A stretch of 64,000 bases of DNA, from the NCBI GenBank assembly GCA_030141605.1, contig JAQGDQ010000005.1, positions 804,180 through 868,179 of the forward strand. Direction: 5' to 3'. The position numbers and the translations under genes are program-made. The stretch comes from Tubiluchus corallicola (lineage: Eukaryota > Priapulida > Priapulimorpha > Priapulimorphida > Tubiluchidae). The notes below the pieces were generated by a model, which worked only from the letters and a program-made list of their open reading frames with translations, was not told the origin of the DNA and searched no databases. Below, in pieces: positions 46,601 through 54,862 of this stretch. Position 1 is the first letter of the stretch, and the number at the start of each line of letters is the position of its first letter.

Positions 46601-48658
46601 TTTGCTATAATTATCACCATCGTGTTTATAATCTTGATGTTTATCCTGCTCGTATCTCCTTCTGTCATTATATCTACCATCACGTCTGTACTCACGGCGT
46701 GAATCGTCTCGCGAATCTTTAGCACGCTCTGTTTTTCCCACAAAACTTTGATTAGTTTTTTTATCAGTCAGATCCTGATGCCTCTGCAATAGTTCATCTT
46801 TAGTCTTTGAAGAATTCTCATAATCAGGTTCATCTCTAGAGCTTTTACTAAGCAAATCACTCTGTGGTGCAATCAGAGCAGCCTTCTTTTGGTAGGGTTC
46901 AAAAGCTGCATTCTGCGCATGTAAAGGTATGCTAACTTTTGGCACTGTGGCTTCTGTGGGAGGTGCATTTTTCTCTTCGCCTTCAATACTGTTTTGTATA
47001 GGTGCAGAATGCACAGTTGAAGTAGCAGCACTTACGTTATTTGTAACAGATGTACTTTCAGGAAAATTAGAGGCTGAAACTTCACTTTTCTTATCGCTGC
47101 CTATTGCTACAAGGCCAAGAACAGGTGTGTCAAAGAACTGTTGTCCTGTTAGAATGTTACCACTAGCAGCACTCAGCATGATAGGTGCTTGTTGTACTTC
47201 CTGATTGGGACATAATAAACTGGCTGGTTTCATAGCATCAGGGAAAGACTCTCTTATTTTGTGCTCGTAATAAGAAGGATGAGTAGTGTAAGTAGCACTA
47301 CTAACATGTTGAGATATAGTTTCAGCATTCTCAGCAGAGTGTACCGTTTGTGCAGTCATGATATTTTCTACTAGTTTAACACTTGAATCACCTAATGGAG
47401 GCTTTACACTTTCACTTGGGACACTGACAGGTGGCAAAGGCGGCATACTCGACACTACTGAACTGACTGTGGTATTTTCTATTCCTCGTGGTGCAATACA
47501 TTTAAGCAAATCACTACCACTTTTTTGAATTGGCATGTTTTGCCAATTGTCTGTATTTAGTTCATCATTAACATCAACACTGTCCACCCCAGTTGCGTTA
47601 TCAGAAACTGCACTTTGTTCTAAATTATATGATGAAATACTATCAAGAAAGGTACCTCTTACGTTTGTTTGCACTTTGTCTCCTACTGTACAAACTGGTA
47701 TTTCATCTGATTTTTCCTGATCAATATTTGATTTCTCGTGTGATTGCAATGACTGAGAATCTATTTCACTTTCCAGAAATCCTGTTTCCCTATCTTTATC
47801 ATGTTTTTCAGGTAGTGCACTGTCAGAAGCAAAAGTTTGAGGCAATGTATGCACACTGCTAGAGAGAGGCAGTTGTAATTGGTCTAATCCTTCCGAAGAG
47901 TAATTCACAGTATTCAAACTTGAATTACTCATATAATAATCATCATTATATTCCTTATCTTTCTGTGACAACTCAAACCTATCAACACCTGTCTCACTAC
48001 CAAAAAATGTAGAAACTGTACTATGTGCCGATTCAACATTGCTATATTCATCAGATATACTGTGCAATTTTTCATCTACATTTCCATCAGCATTAGGTGT
48101 CACTTCTGACGCAATGACAGCATTCGACGTATCACCACTATTAGGTATTGGCGCTTCACCTTTGGCAAATGTATCAGCATATCCAGTAGCAAGTAACTCA
48201 TGTGGGACAGAAACTACCGGCTGGTTATTAGGAACTAAATGGCCAGAATGTGCTGAATCATTAAAACCTCCTGAATGAGGTGGCGGCATATAAGGCAGAT
48301 ACGCATTTTCATATGGAACTGGAACAGTAGGATGTGGCCAGCCTTGTCGGTAATCACTATAATTAGATGGTGCTACACTGTGATCATATCCCGATTGGTA
48401 AAGTGTTGCAGAGCTGGTATGTGGCATATATGGCTGCCCATAAAACTGTCCACTATTAGGAACATGTTGGACAGAATTCTTGTGTTGTGCATCCTCTTGC
48501 AAAAACTGTTTCTCTTGATTAATATTGTCGGTGATTCTACTTTCATGTGGAAGCTGGGATGCATGATTAAACTCCCACGGTTGCTGTCCATCAGGCGCTA
48601 AATTCTGGAAGCTTTGTAGCTCTTGAGATATCGTAAAGTTATCAGAATGTTGAGACAT
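28638..48658 (-). CDS. SEC16A: Sec16, scaffold of ER exit sites for COPII vesicles
   Basis: Sec16 is a large peripheral protein of the endoplasmic reticulum that concentrates COPII coat proteins at exit sites. The 23 exons join in frame to 1883 aa. Residues 1-840 are low-complexity, with a highly charged Arg/Asp/Tyr-rich stretch at about 645-770. The central conserved domain runs from about 922 ([18 protein letters not shown]) through the helical ACE1 region ([20 protein letters not shown] at about 1111; [39 protein letters not shown]) to about 1366 ([12 protein letters not shown]). A C-terminal conserved stretch at about 1553-1595 reads [29 protein letters not shown]. Proline- and glutamine-rich tail follows. 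These blocks are diagnostic of Sec16. The start is the ATG at 48658 ([12 protein letters not shown]). An acceptor-like CAG ending at 48689 implies an upstream non-coding exon. Whether vertebrate SEC16A or SEC16B is nearer cannot be judged fully; the length favours the long SEC16A form. Confidence 0.95.
28873..28963. repeat. Tandem duplication, 49-bp unit
   Basis: A 49-bp unit beginning TTCAAGCG occurs at 28873 and again at 28922, nearly identical over the common 42 bp. It lies in the last Sec16 intron. Confidence 0.85.
30446..30491. repeat. Short tandem duplication, 23-bp unit
   Basis: Two adjacent copies of a unit beginning TTTTTGCGATAA and ending GTGCAAATAC, differing at one base, in the last Sec16 intron. 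Confidence 0.75.
30721..30934 (-). mobile_element. Probable 5S rRNA-derived SINE, decayed
   Basis: The minus-strand head (30934-30876) reads GATC, then AAGTTATGC, CCAAGCCT, GGTGAATGGATGG and ATGACCACCT. This follows the internal 5S rRNA promoter region in order and spacing (GATC, GAAGCTAAGC, GGGCCTGGTTAGTACTTGGATGG, GAGACC.CCTGG). SINE3-type elements carry such a head. The body continues to about 30721 with no coding potential. The match is by eye and degraded, so the class is likely but not certain. Confidence 0.45.
32290..32339 (-). CDS. Possible alternative last exon of Sec16
   Basis: Within the intron between coding exons 21 and 22, an acceptor-like TTTTGCAG precedes a 50-nt frame in the right phase after exon 21. 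It reads [16 protein letters not shown] and then stops (TGA). Used as a terminal exon it would give a shorter Sec16 lacking exons 22-23. An AATAAA on the minus strand near 32033 could serve it. There is no evidence of use, and chance is possible at this length. Confidence 0.3.
36706..36906. repeat. Degenerate (TACAG)n simple repeat
   Basis: About 200 bp of the Sec16 intron between exons 15 and 16 consists of interrupted TACAG and GTACA units. The long Tyr/Leu/Cys-rich open frame on the minus strand is only the translated repeat. Confidence 0.9.
40911..40930. repeat. (CAAA)n microsatellite
   Basis: About five AAAC units in a Sec16 intron. Confidence 0.8.
45321..46000 (+). mobile_element. Non-autonomous Tigger/pogo element (copy 2)
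   Basis: A 680-bp element in the first coding intron of Sec16 has 26-bp terminal inverted repeats starting CAGTAGGC and ending AATAGACTCAC. The arms differ at one base, and TA lies on both sides (45319-45320 and 46001-46002), the expected TA target duplication. Direct repeats of TTAATAGACTCA lie just inside the left end. Its interior matches the minus strand of 10421-11597, including a short remnant (45640-45715) upstream of the DDE region. It cannot encode transposase and is a deletion derivative of the same family. Confidence 0.85.
46147..48658 (-). CDS. SEC16A: Sec16 first coding exon: disordered N-terminal half
   Basis: One uninterrupted 2512-nt exon codes residues 1-837. It begins MSQHSDNF, has Pro/Ser/Tyr-rich segments ([20 protein letters not shown]), then an acidic and serine-rich middle. 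It ends in an Arg/Asp/Tyr-rich stretch at about 645-770 and Tyr-rich [16 protein letters not shown], which exon 2 ([15 protein letters not shown]) echoes. In other Sec16 proteins the N-terminal half is also long, disordered and poorly conserved, and an arginine-rich part helps bind the ER membrane; that role here is inference. Confidence 0.9.
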
Positions 48659-48688
48659 AGTGAAACTATCGACAATCAATATCACATT

Positions 48689-49700
48689 CTGAAAAAAAGT
48701 AAAAAAGAGATCAAATACAGGAAACCATTCAAAAAATGTAAAAGTATATAAGTTATAAAAATTGAAATAAGAATTTTACAAAAAAAATTCTTCTGCACAG
48801 GACTCAAAGTACAAAAAATGTTCCACAAACATAAAAAGAAATCAAACAAAAACTCTAAGCATGCAATACCATATCAAAAGCAATGCTTCGAAAACATTGT
48901 AGCAATTGCATTAACTTCTGTCTTATGGTGTGCAGTAAGTTTGGTACATGTAAATTTGCTCCTGGCAATTTTGGTACTGGGAAAATTGATCACGAGGAAT
49001 TTTTGGTAAATGGAGATTTTAGCACTGGGAAAATTTGGAACAGGGAAAATGTGGAAAAAGTACTGACACAGCTCTGTCAACTATTTTTAGTACAAGTAAA
49101 CCTGGCATAAGGTAAAAATAGAATAAGGTAAAAATGGTACAGCACATTTGGTGCTAGGAAAGTTTAGTACTGTAACAAATTGGTCCTGGGAAAATTTGAT
49201 ACAAGAAAGTTTGGTACAAAGAAGTCTGATGCTAATGGTGTTCATGTTCGAGGTTATATATAGTCCTGACTTCCGAATCTTAATCACAAACTTTCTTGAA
49301 ATCTCGACCCCGTCCCGGCACCAAACTTTAATAGTTCGAAAAACAACGTTCAGGTTCGGTTTTTCATTTTTCTTCTGATGCCTAAAAATGAGTAATATAC
49401 TCAAAAAAAAGATTTTTGAAGCAGAAGAAGAAAATGAGCCAGAAAATGAGCCATCTACAAAGTTATTCAATACTTAAATCCTGTGATAACATATTTTTAT
49501 GGAAGCTTTGTTAACCATAGCTGCAATGCCTGATTATTACTGCTTTTTTAATGTCTTTTAACTAATTTAAAGTAAGTACATGTGGCTCTTCGTGGCACAT
49601 ACAGAGAGAGCACCTGTGGGATGTATTTGCCAATAATGTTGGAACAATTTAGAAAAAAATATCTGGCTATTTTTGCCTCACAGTACTGCTGCTAGTATCT
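48689..49700. other. Upstream flank of Sec16
   Basis: Non-coding sequence with a pyrimidine-rich acceptor-like site (CAG ending at 48689) just upstream of the Sec16 start, implying a further 5' untranslated exon that I could not place. A degenerate minisatellite fills about 48935-49225. The Sec16 promoter may be here, or beyond the LINE that starts at 49711. Confidence 0.5.
48935..49225. repeat. Degenerate minisatellite, TTTGGTACTGGGAAAA-like units
   Basis: Repeated relatives of TTTGGTACTGGGAAAAT at about 15-18-bp spacing, with much divergence. In one plus frame this gives repeated FGTGK peptides, an effect of the repeat and not a sign of a gene. Confidence 0.65.
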
Positions 49701-50112
49701 CTCCTATTTAGCTCTCTCTCGTGACCGTGACGAAGTAAAGTTGCTATCAGAGCTGGTCATATTTTGAAGTCAATTTTAACAACTTTATACCGTGTTATGT
49801 TCTATAAATTTTATATCTACGTGTATATGAATAGTACGCGGTTTCAATGATGTAATTTAAATTTTGTGATAATTGATCTTATTAAAGTTATCAACGAAAT
49901 AAACATTGTTATAAGAACTATATTGTGTGGATTTGGCGCGAAAACCAAACGCCGAGAATTAGTGGAGGACCTACACAAAAGGCCCTAATCGGGTCGTTAA
50001 CAATCAATTGTAATTAAGGAAAATCATTTCCTTGTGACAAAGACGTTCCCCTTGACATCCTCGGGCATTATAAGGCCCCTATTATTCCTGATTACGCTAT
50101 ACCTTGTTCAAA

Positions 50113-50676
50113 ATGAGTTCTTCTGGGGTACTAGCCAGGAAAAGCTGTACTATTTGTAGACGCAGTAAGGAAATAACAAAAAGAGAAATATACTGCGAGG
50201 TGTGCGTTAGTTGTTTTCACAAGTTCTCAAATGATAACGAATCAGACTCTGAGACTGAAACGATTGGGACGCAGTCGGAGCCAAAACCCCAAGCGTCGAA
50301 TGATGCTAGCAAAGCAGGCTTCCTTGATCTACTAAAAACTGAAATAATTCATTTCATTCAGGAAGAGAACGATAGCAACAAGCTGACCGAAATATTAAAC
50401 CGGCTGAAAAAAATATCAGGTGATCCTGTCATGGATAAACTAAATCAGATAGAACAATCAATAAAAAAGCTGTCGGGAACAGAACACAGACCTGCCGGCC
50501 TTACTTCCTATAGCAATGCTGTGAAAAAAGACATGCAAACGTCTGCTACTTCTCGAAATCGTCAGTTACCAAATACACAAAATCCCATTGTGCAATATGA
50601 TCCAGCTAGAACAGTTATAATAGAAAATGTTAAAGACAAAAAACTCGTAGAGACCAGCGCCTCAATTAAACATTAA
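50113..50676 (+). CDS. LINE ORF1, N-terminal part (zinc-binding and coiled region)
   Basis: It starts at ATG 50113 (MSSSGVLARKSCTICRR). A cysteine/histidine cluster CTIC...YCEVCVSCFHKF near the N terminus looks like a PHD-type or treble-clef zinc finger. An acidic Ser/Glu stretch follows, then a Lys/Glu-rich region of coiled-coil character. The frame stops at 50674-50676; the rest of ORF1 continues in another frame from about 50688, so this is the front half of a broken gene. Confidence 0.75.
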   Translation: MSSSGVLARKSCTICRRSKEITKREIYCEVCVSCFHKFSNDNESDSETETIGTQSEPKPQASNDASKAGFLDLLKTEIIHFIQEENDSNKLTEILNRLKKISGDPVMDKLNQIEQSIKKLSGTEHRPAGLTSYSNAVKKDMQTSATSRNRQLPNTQNPIVQYDPARTVIIENVKDKKLVETSASIKH

Positions 50677-50691
50677 TATTAATATTAATGT
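50670..50691. repeat. 22-bp perfect palindrome at the ORF1 frame break
   Basis: The sequence ACATTAATATT followed by its exact complement, built of ATTAAT units. It sits where ORF1 changes frame, so slippage in the ATTAAT units is a simple explanation of the break. Confidence 0.8.
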
Positions 50692-51299
50692 GTAAGTATT
50701 TTCCACGTGTAAGATTTGAAATAGCCTACAGAACTGCTCGGGGAAACGTACAAATTCAGTTAAAAGATTCTGAAACTGCAGATGAAATAATAAGCTCATG
50801 GGACCCAACTTACATGGGTACCGACACGAAAGTCAGAAAACCAAATAAGTACTCTATTGGAGTGATCAAAGACTGTGACCCGGAATTGACTGAAGACGAA
50901 ATAAAGGCGGAAATTGAGCAGAAGTTCCCAGTAATCGAAGTAGAGCGATTTAAACGGAAGAACGGAGCCAATATGCCAATAGTTAAGGTGAAATTTAGTT
51001 CAGACGTTGAACTACAACGTGCAATACAGGAGGGAATTCCTATAAAACATCTTCTGTGCGAAGTAGAACAATATATCCGAAAACAAACACCTTTACGCTG
51101 TTACAAGTGTCAGTCTTTTGGTCACGTTGCTAAGTGGTGCAGAAATAAAGCCAACTGTGGTAAATGCGGAAATCTGTATAAAACATCTGAATGCAATAGC
51201 AAAGAGATAAAGTGCTACAATTGCAAAAGTGAGCATGAAGCCAATTCCAAGAATTGCTCTACATACTTAGATCAGTTAAAAAGACTTAACCGTCTCTAA
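50688..51299 (+). CDS. LINE ORF1, C-terminal part with CCHC zinc knuckles
   Basis: The frame codes an RNA-binding gag-like region followed by three cysteine knuckles: CYKCQSFGHVAKWC, CGKCGNLYKTSEC and CYNCKSEHEANSKNC. This arrangement is typical of the nucleic-acid-binding ORF1 of Jockey- and I-type elements, which coat the element RNA. The apparent start ATG at 50688 is internal to the ancestral ORF1. Its stop TAA (51297-51299) overlaps the ORF2 ATG. Confidence 0.85.
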   Translation: MCKYFPRVRFEIAYRTARGNVQIQLKDSETADEIISSWDPTYMGTDTKVRKPNKYSIGVIKDCDPELTEDEIKAEIEQKFPVIEVERFKRKNGANMPIVKVKFSSDVELQRAIQEGIPIKHLLCEVEQYIRKQTPLRCYKCQSFGHVAKWCRNKANCGKCGNLYKTSECNSKEIKCYNCKSEHEANSKNCSTYLDQLKRLNRL

Positions 51300-52129
51300 T
51301 GGCTGCATCTTCTAGGTGTCTCAGTGTATGCCAAATTAATATCAACACTTTTTCTGTTCGTTCACAATATGCGTTAGACAAATATGTAAACTCCTACTAC
51401 TTTGATATTGTTACAGTACAGGAAGTGAAAGCTAAACAATACGATGATGTGACTCTAACTAATTATCAAAGTTATGTCAAAAATAAGGACCCAAATACTA
51501 GTGGATGTGCAGTATTCGTAAAAAATGGATTGATTAGTTGCAGACTACACGAATTAGAAGATAACAACACAGATACAATTTGGGTTTTAGTTAAAGGCAA
51601 AGGTTTGAAAATGATTGTAGCTTCTGTGTATGTTCTGCCAAACAAAGTCGAGCACATGCAATCAATGTTAGCTTCTTTCAAAAAGGCCTGCCTATTTTGT
51701 GATCAACAAAGCCTAGACGGTGTTATGCTAACTGGAGATCTAAATAGTAGAAGTTTCATGTGGGATGTAAAAACTAACTCACATGGGCAACTTCTAAATG
51801 ACTTTGTTTGGTCTAGAACATATCCAGTACTGCCTGTTGCACCGTTGGTTGAAACATTTAAATCAGCCCACGGCAAAAGCATCATTGATATTGTATTGCT
51901 AACAAACAATCTTGCGTCATTACCGGTGACACAAAGCGTTGACGACGAGGTTGAATTGTTTAGTGGAGCTCCGTTAATGGGCCACTTTCCAGTCATTACT
52001 AAGTTAGGTGCATCTTTCCATAACAGTAGCACAACAGCAAAGCGTACTGTCTTCGATTTCAAAAGCAGTAACTGGCATAGCTGGTCAGGTTTTTTAGAAA
52101 ATAGTTTGCGCTCCTTAACGATGCTATAA
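51299..52129 (+). CDS. LINE ORF2, AP-type endonuclease domain
   Basis: MAASSRCLSVCQININTF starts at 51299, overlapping the ORF1 stop in TAATG. Motifs of the exonuclease/endonuclease/phosphatase fold are visible: QININ, VQEVK, AVFVKNG, GDLNSRS, SIIDIVL and GHFPV. The enzyme nicks target DNA to prime reverse transcription. The frame closes at 52127-52129, where an intact element would run on into the reverse transcriptase, so a one-base lesion at about 52110-52129 is likely. Confidence 0.85.
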   Translation: MAASSRCLSVCQININTFSVRSQYALDKYVNSYYFDIVTVQEVKAKQYDDVTLTNYQSYVKNKDPNTSGCAVFVKNGLISCRLHELEDNNTDTIWVLVKGKGLKMIVASVYVLPNKVEHMQSMLASFKKACLFCDQQSLDGVMLTGDLNSRSFMWDVKTNSHGQLLNDFVWSRTYPVLPVAPLVETFKSAHGKSIIDIVLLTNNLASLPVTQSVDDEVELFSGAPLMGHFPVITKLGASFHNSSTTAKRTVFDFKSSNWHSWSGFLENSLRSLTML

Positions 52130-53943
52130 TGCGAGAGGACCCTATTGAGCTGTGGCAGTTGTTTCAGAAATTAATAAAAAACAGCAATGAAGCTGTACTA
52201 CCAAAGAAAGTTATATGTAATCACTCAAAGCCGTTTTGGACTCAAAACTTAAGTTTTTTGTCAAACAATGTACGAAGGTTGAGAAAAATTTATCTAAAGC
52301 ATTCTAATATTCACAATAGGAACCGGTATCTTGAAGAAAAGAATAAGTTTGATGAAGAACTTCGCACAGCTGCTGATAACTGGCTTTATAAAAAGTGTGT
52401 CAACTTAAATGTTCGTAAAAGTAATGCATTCTGGAGAGAATATAAGAAAATATTTACTGGTAGAGCAAATTCAGATATCGGCATGCTAAAATATGAAGGA
52501 AATATATATAGCGAAAATCATGATATTTGTGAGGTACTATACAAAAATTTTTTAAGTGGAGATCACGTAAACGGTGCAAATTTTGATTATGTTTGGCAGC
52601 AGCAAGTAGAGGGGGAAGTTTCTCGCTATGATTATAGAGCCATGGTGCCCCTTGCTATAAATTGTAACTTTACAATGGATGAACTAAACATTGCTATAAA
52701 AGAAACAGTCACGCAAGGCAAAAGCACCGACTGTGATTGCTTTCATCCACTGATGGTTAAATACCTTGGCTTCTGGGCCAAGGCGGTTTTTCTATACTTG
52801 TGCAATCTTTGTTTAAGTAAAAGCGAGTGGGTTTGGCGTGAATCCAATGTAATATTCATTAAAAAGGAAGGCAAAACAAATTATACGGATCCTGGTAGCT
52901 TTCGACCCCTGACGCTCTCATCCTATTTTGGCAAATTTGCTGAACGTTTACTGTCAAATCGATTGAGAACTTACATGTTTGAAAATGATCTTATAGACGA
53001 AGTGCAGGAAGGTTTCATGGCAGGTCGCAATACTGGCCGCTATTTGATTCGCTTAATATCAAATATTCAAAAGCATTTACTACAAAATGATGTCTGTCTG
53101 TCTATCTGCTGTGATTTCCAGCGCGCTTTTGACAGCGTCTGGTTGGATGGTCTACTGTTTAAGCTATATGAGGCCGGCTTTAAAGGTAGAATTCTGGGTC
53201 TTATTAAGACTTTTCTATATGAAATGAATGTGCGCATCAAGGTCAATAACTATACTTCTCAGGAATACTGTTGTAAGATAGGTCTGCCACAGGGGTCAGT
53301 CATCTCCCCGGTGCTATTTAATTTTTATGTGTCCGACATGTTTGACGAAATCTTAGCAATAACAAACATTAATAATTTTAAATATGCAGATGACGGAACA
53401 ATACTTGTAGCTTGTTCTTCCGAAAATGAAACGCTTAGAACTAGTCAGCTGTGCTGTGATAAACTCTATAATTGGTGTTTTAAATGGCGGCAGATACTAA
53501 ATTGCTCGCAAGGAAAAACTGAAGTAATTCCATTTGGCCTTCATGATTTAAACGACTGCTTAAAATTTGGAACTAATGATGTAAGTTACGTGCAAAGTAG
53601 TAAAGTTTTAGGAGTTACAATCGACAGTAATTTGTCATTTGAAAATCATGTAAGTAAGGTTAGAAGACAAGCTTGGAACAGGTGGATGTCAATTAAGCGT
53701 AAGAGCATGCTGTATAAAGGTTTCAGTCTCAATGTTATCATTGCTCTATTTAAGACTTTAGTTTTACCAATTATAATGTATGCTGCTCCTGCCTGGATGG
53801 TAAGAAAGCACTCATTATTTGACGATCTGTTGTATGACGTTATGAAAACTGCTACTGGTTGTCACTTTCACCCGTCAAAAGACAAACTAGAGTTAATTTG
53901 TGGGCTACCCCCACTTGATATTATGTTTAAGGAATCACAGTAA
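52129..53943 (+). CDS. LINE ORF2, reverse transcriptase domain
   Basis: The fingers and palm motifs of non-LTR reverse transcriptases are clear: FRPLTLSSYFGKFAERLL, EGFMAGRNT, DFQRAFDSV, GLPQGSVISPVLF and the catalytic FKYADDGT, with VLGVTIDSNL after it. The frame stops at 53941-53943. The downstream C-terminal region continues one frame away, so a single extra or missing base broke it. The ATG at 52129 is probably not the ancestral start, because endonuclease and reverse transcriptase are normally one polyprotein. Confidence 0.9.
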   Translation: MREDPIELWQLFQKLIKNSNEAVLPKKVICNHSKPFWTQNLSFLSNNVRRLRKIYLKHSNIHNRNRYLEEKNKFDEELRTAADNWLYKKCVNLNVRKSNAFWREYKKIFTGRANSDIGMLKYEGNIYSENHDICEVLYKNFLSGDHVNGANFDYVWQQQVEGEVSRYDYRAMVPLAINCNFTMDELNIAIKETVTQGKSTDCDCFHPLMVKYLGFWAKAVFLYLCNLCLSKSEWVWRESNVIFIKKEGKTNYTDPGSFRPLTLSSYFGKFAERLLSNRLRTYMFENDLIDEVQEGFMAGRNTGRYLIRLISNIQKHLLQNDVCLSICCDFQRAFDSVWLDGLLFKLYEAGFKGRILGLIKTFLYEMNVRIKVNNYTSQEYCCKIGLPQGSVISPVLFNFYVSDMFDEILAITNINNFKYADDGTILVACSSENETLRTSQLCCDKLYNWCFKWRQILNCSQGKTEVIPFGLHDLNDCLKFGTNDVSYVQSSKVLGVTIDSNLSFENHVSKVRRQAWNRWMSIKRKSMLYKGFSLNVIIALFKTLVLPIIMYAAPAWMVRKHSLFDDLLYDVMKTATGCHFHPSKDKLELICGLPPLDIMFKESQ

Positions 53944-53948
53944 AATTT

Positions 53949-54575
53949 ATGCTAAAATCTCTAGCAATGTCGGATTCAGATTTAGTCAAAAGTCATATAA
54001 TAGAGATTAGTCGTGATCCCACAATCGGTCATAGACATTTCATTCGAGAATTACTGGCTTCTAGTGGTCAATATTTAAAATTATGTAAAAATTATAATTC
54101 ACGTACTATTGATTACGGTAATATACCACTGAATATCCTTGAGTACAAAAAACAGGATATTGAGCATTTTATAACACACCTATGGAAAAATAGATGCCGT
54201 ACTCGCTACCAATGCAAGGAGTTATCTATTCTTCCTGAAAATGTATTTTTAACTCCACTAGACCTTCCTTTTCATACAAATAGCAGAAGGCTAGAAAAAC
54301 TATCTTGTAGTATTTTATTAGGGCAAGGTAACTTCAAAGATTTTCTTTTTAAAATTGGATACATACACGAAAATGCCTGTATATGCTCAGAGGAAGCACA
54401 AACAGTTGAACATTTGCTTTTTAATTGTACTTTGGTCGACGAAAATAAAAGATTAGCGCTCGCAAATAGCCTACAATTTCACAACATTAGTAAAATTTAT
54501 ACATCTCGAGACAAAAACCTGCTAGTTGCTTTCTCTGAGTTAGTTTCTGATTCGTTTTTACAAACTTTAGTATAA
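53949..54575 (+). CDS. LINE ORF2, C-terminal region with cysteine motif
   Basis: This continues the reverse transcriptase protein after the frame break. Toward its end it carries CICSEEAQTVEHLLFNC, the C.C....T.EH.L..C motif found after the thumb of many Jockey, I and R1 elements. No RNase H signature is seen. The stop is at 54573-54575. Confidence 0.8.
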   Translation: MLKSLAMSDSDLVKSHIIEISRDPTIGHRHFIRELLASSGQYLKLCKNYNSRTIDYGNIPLNILEYKKQDIEHFITHLWKNRCRTRYQCKELSILPENVFLTPLDLPFHTNSRRLEKLSCSILLGQGNFKDFLFKIGYIHENACICSEEAQTVEHLLFNCTLVDENKRLALANSLQFHNISKIYTSRDKNLLVAFSELVSDSFLQTLV

Positions 54576-54862
54576 AATATTGAACTTTTATGTTATATCT
54601 GTCACTTTTATATTATACAGGTCGTTTTGTGTAAATTGTGTAAATTGGTACTATTTGATTTTAGTTGTTCTTTTATTGGTATATTGATTTATTGGTATTT
54701 AAAAGTCTTGCGAATATAACAGCTATTTTATTTACAAAGTTTTTTTAACCATACCCTGCAAATAGTGGGTCCCTGTATGTATTTTATGTAAATATTTGTA
54801 TATGCGTACAATTTTAAATTTTAAATAAAGAATTATAATAATAACAATAATAATCCTATTTA

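Larger units (their letters stand above)
28638..48658 (-). other. SEC16A: Sec16 exon-intron map (23 coding exons)
   Basis: Coding exons in transcript order: 48658-46147, 44831-44618, 44177-44140, 43793-43586, 42636-42498, 41785-41567, 41141-41044, 40778-40697, 40398-40281, 39989-39878, 39460-39214, 38295-38185, 37931-37796, 37491-37426, 37173-37043, 36544-36422, 36322-36218, 35061-34981, 34706-34607, 33989-33756, 32618-32496, 31742-31411, 28760-28638 (stop TGA at 28640-28638). All introns are GT-AG and every phase agrees; the total is 5652 nt. The first coding exon alone carries 837 codons. The last intron (28761-31410) is the longest, at 2.65 kb. Confidence 0.9.
49711..54853 (+). mobile_element. 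Full-length non-LTR retrotransposon (Jockey/I-like LINE)
   Basis: A 5143-bp element is flanked by the 9-bp direct repeat TCCTATTTA (49702-49710 and 54854-54862). Order: 5' untranslated region of about 400 bp, gag-like ORF1 with CCHC knuckles, ORF2 with AP-type endonuclease and reverse transcriptase, then a 3' region ending with AATAAA (54824-54829) and a short ATA-rich tail. No RNase H domain is seen between the reverse transcriptase and the C-terminal cysteine motif. The architecture fits the Jockey/I/R1 assemblage; clade is not resolved. Three frame breaks (about 50676, 52110-52129 and 53941) suggest a fairly young but inactive copy. Confidence 0.9.
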
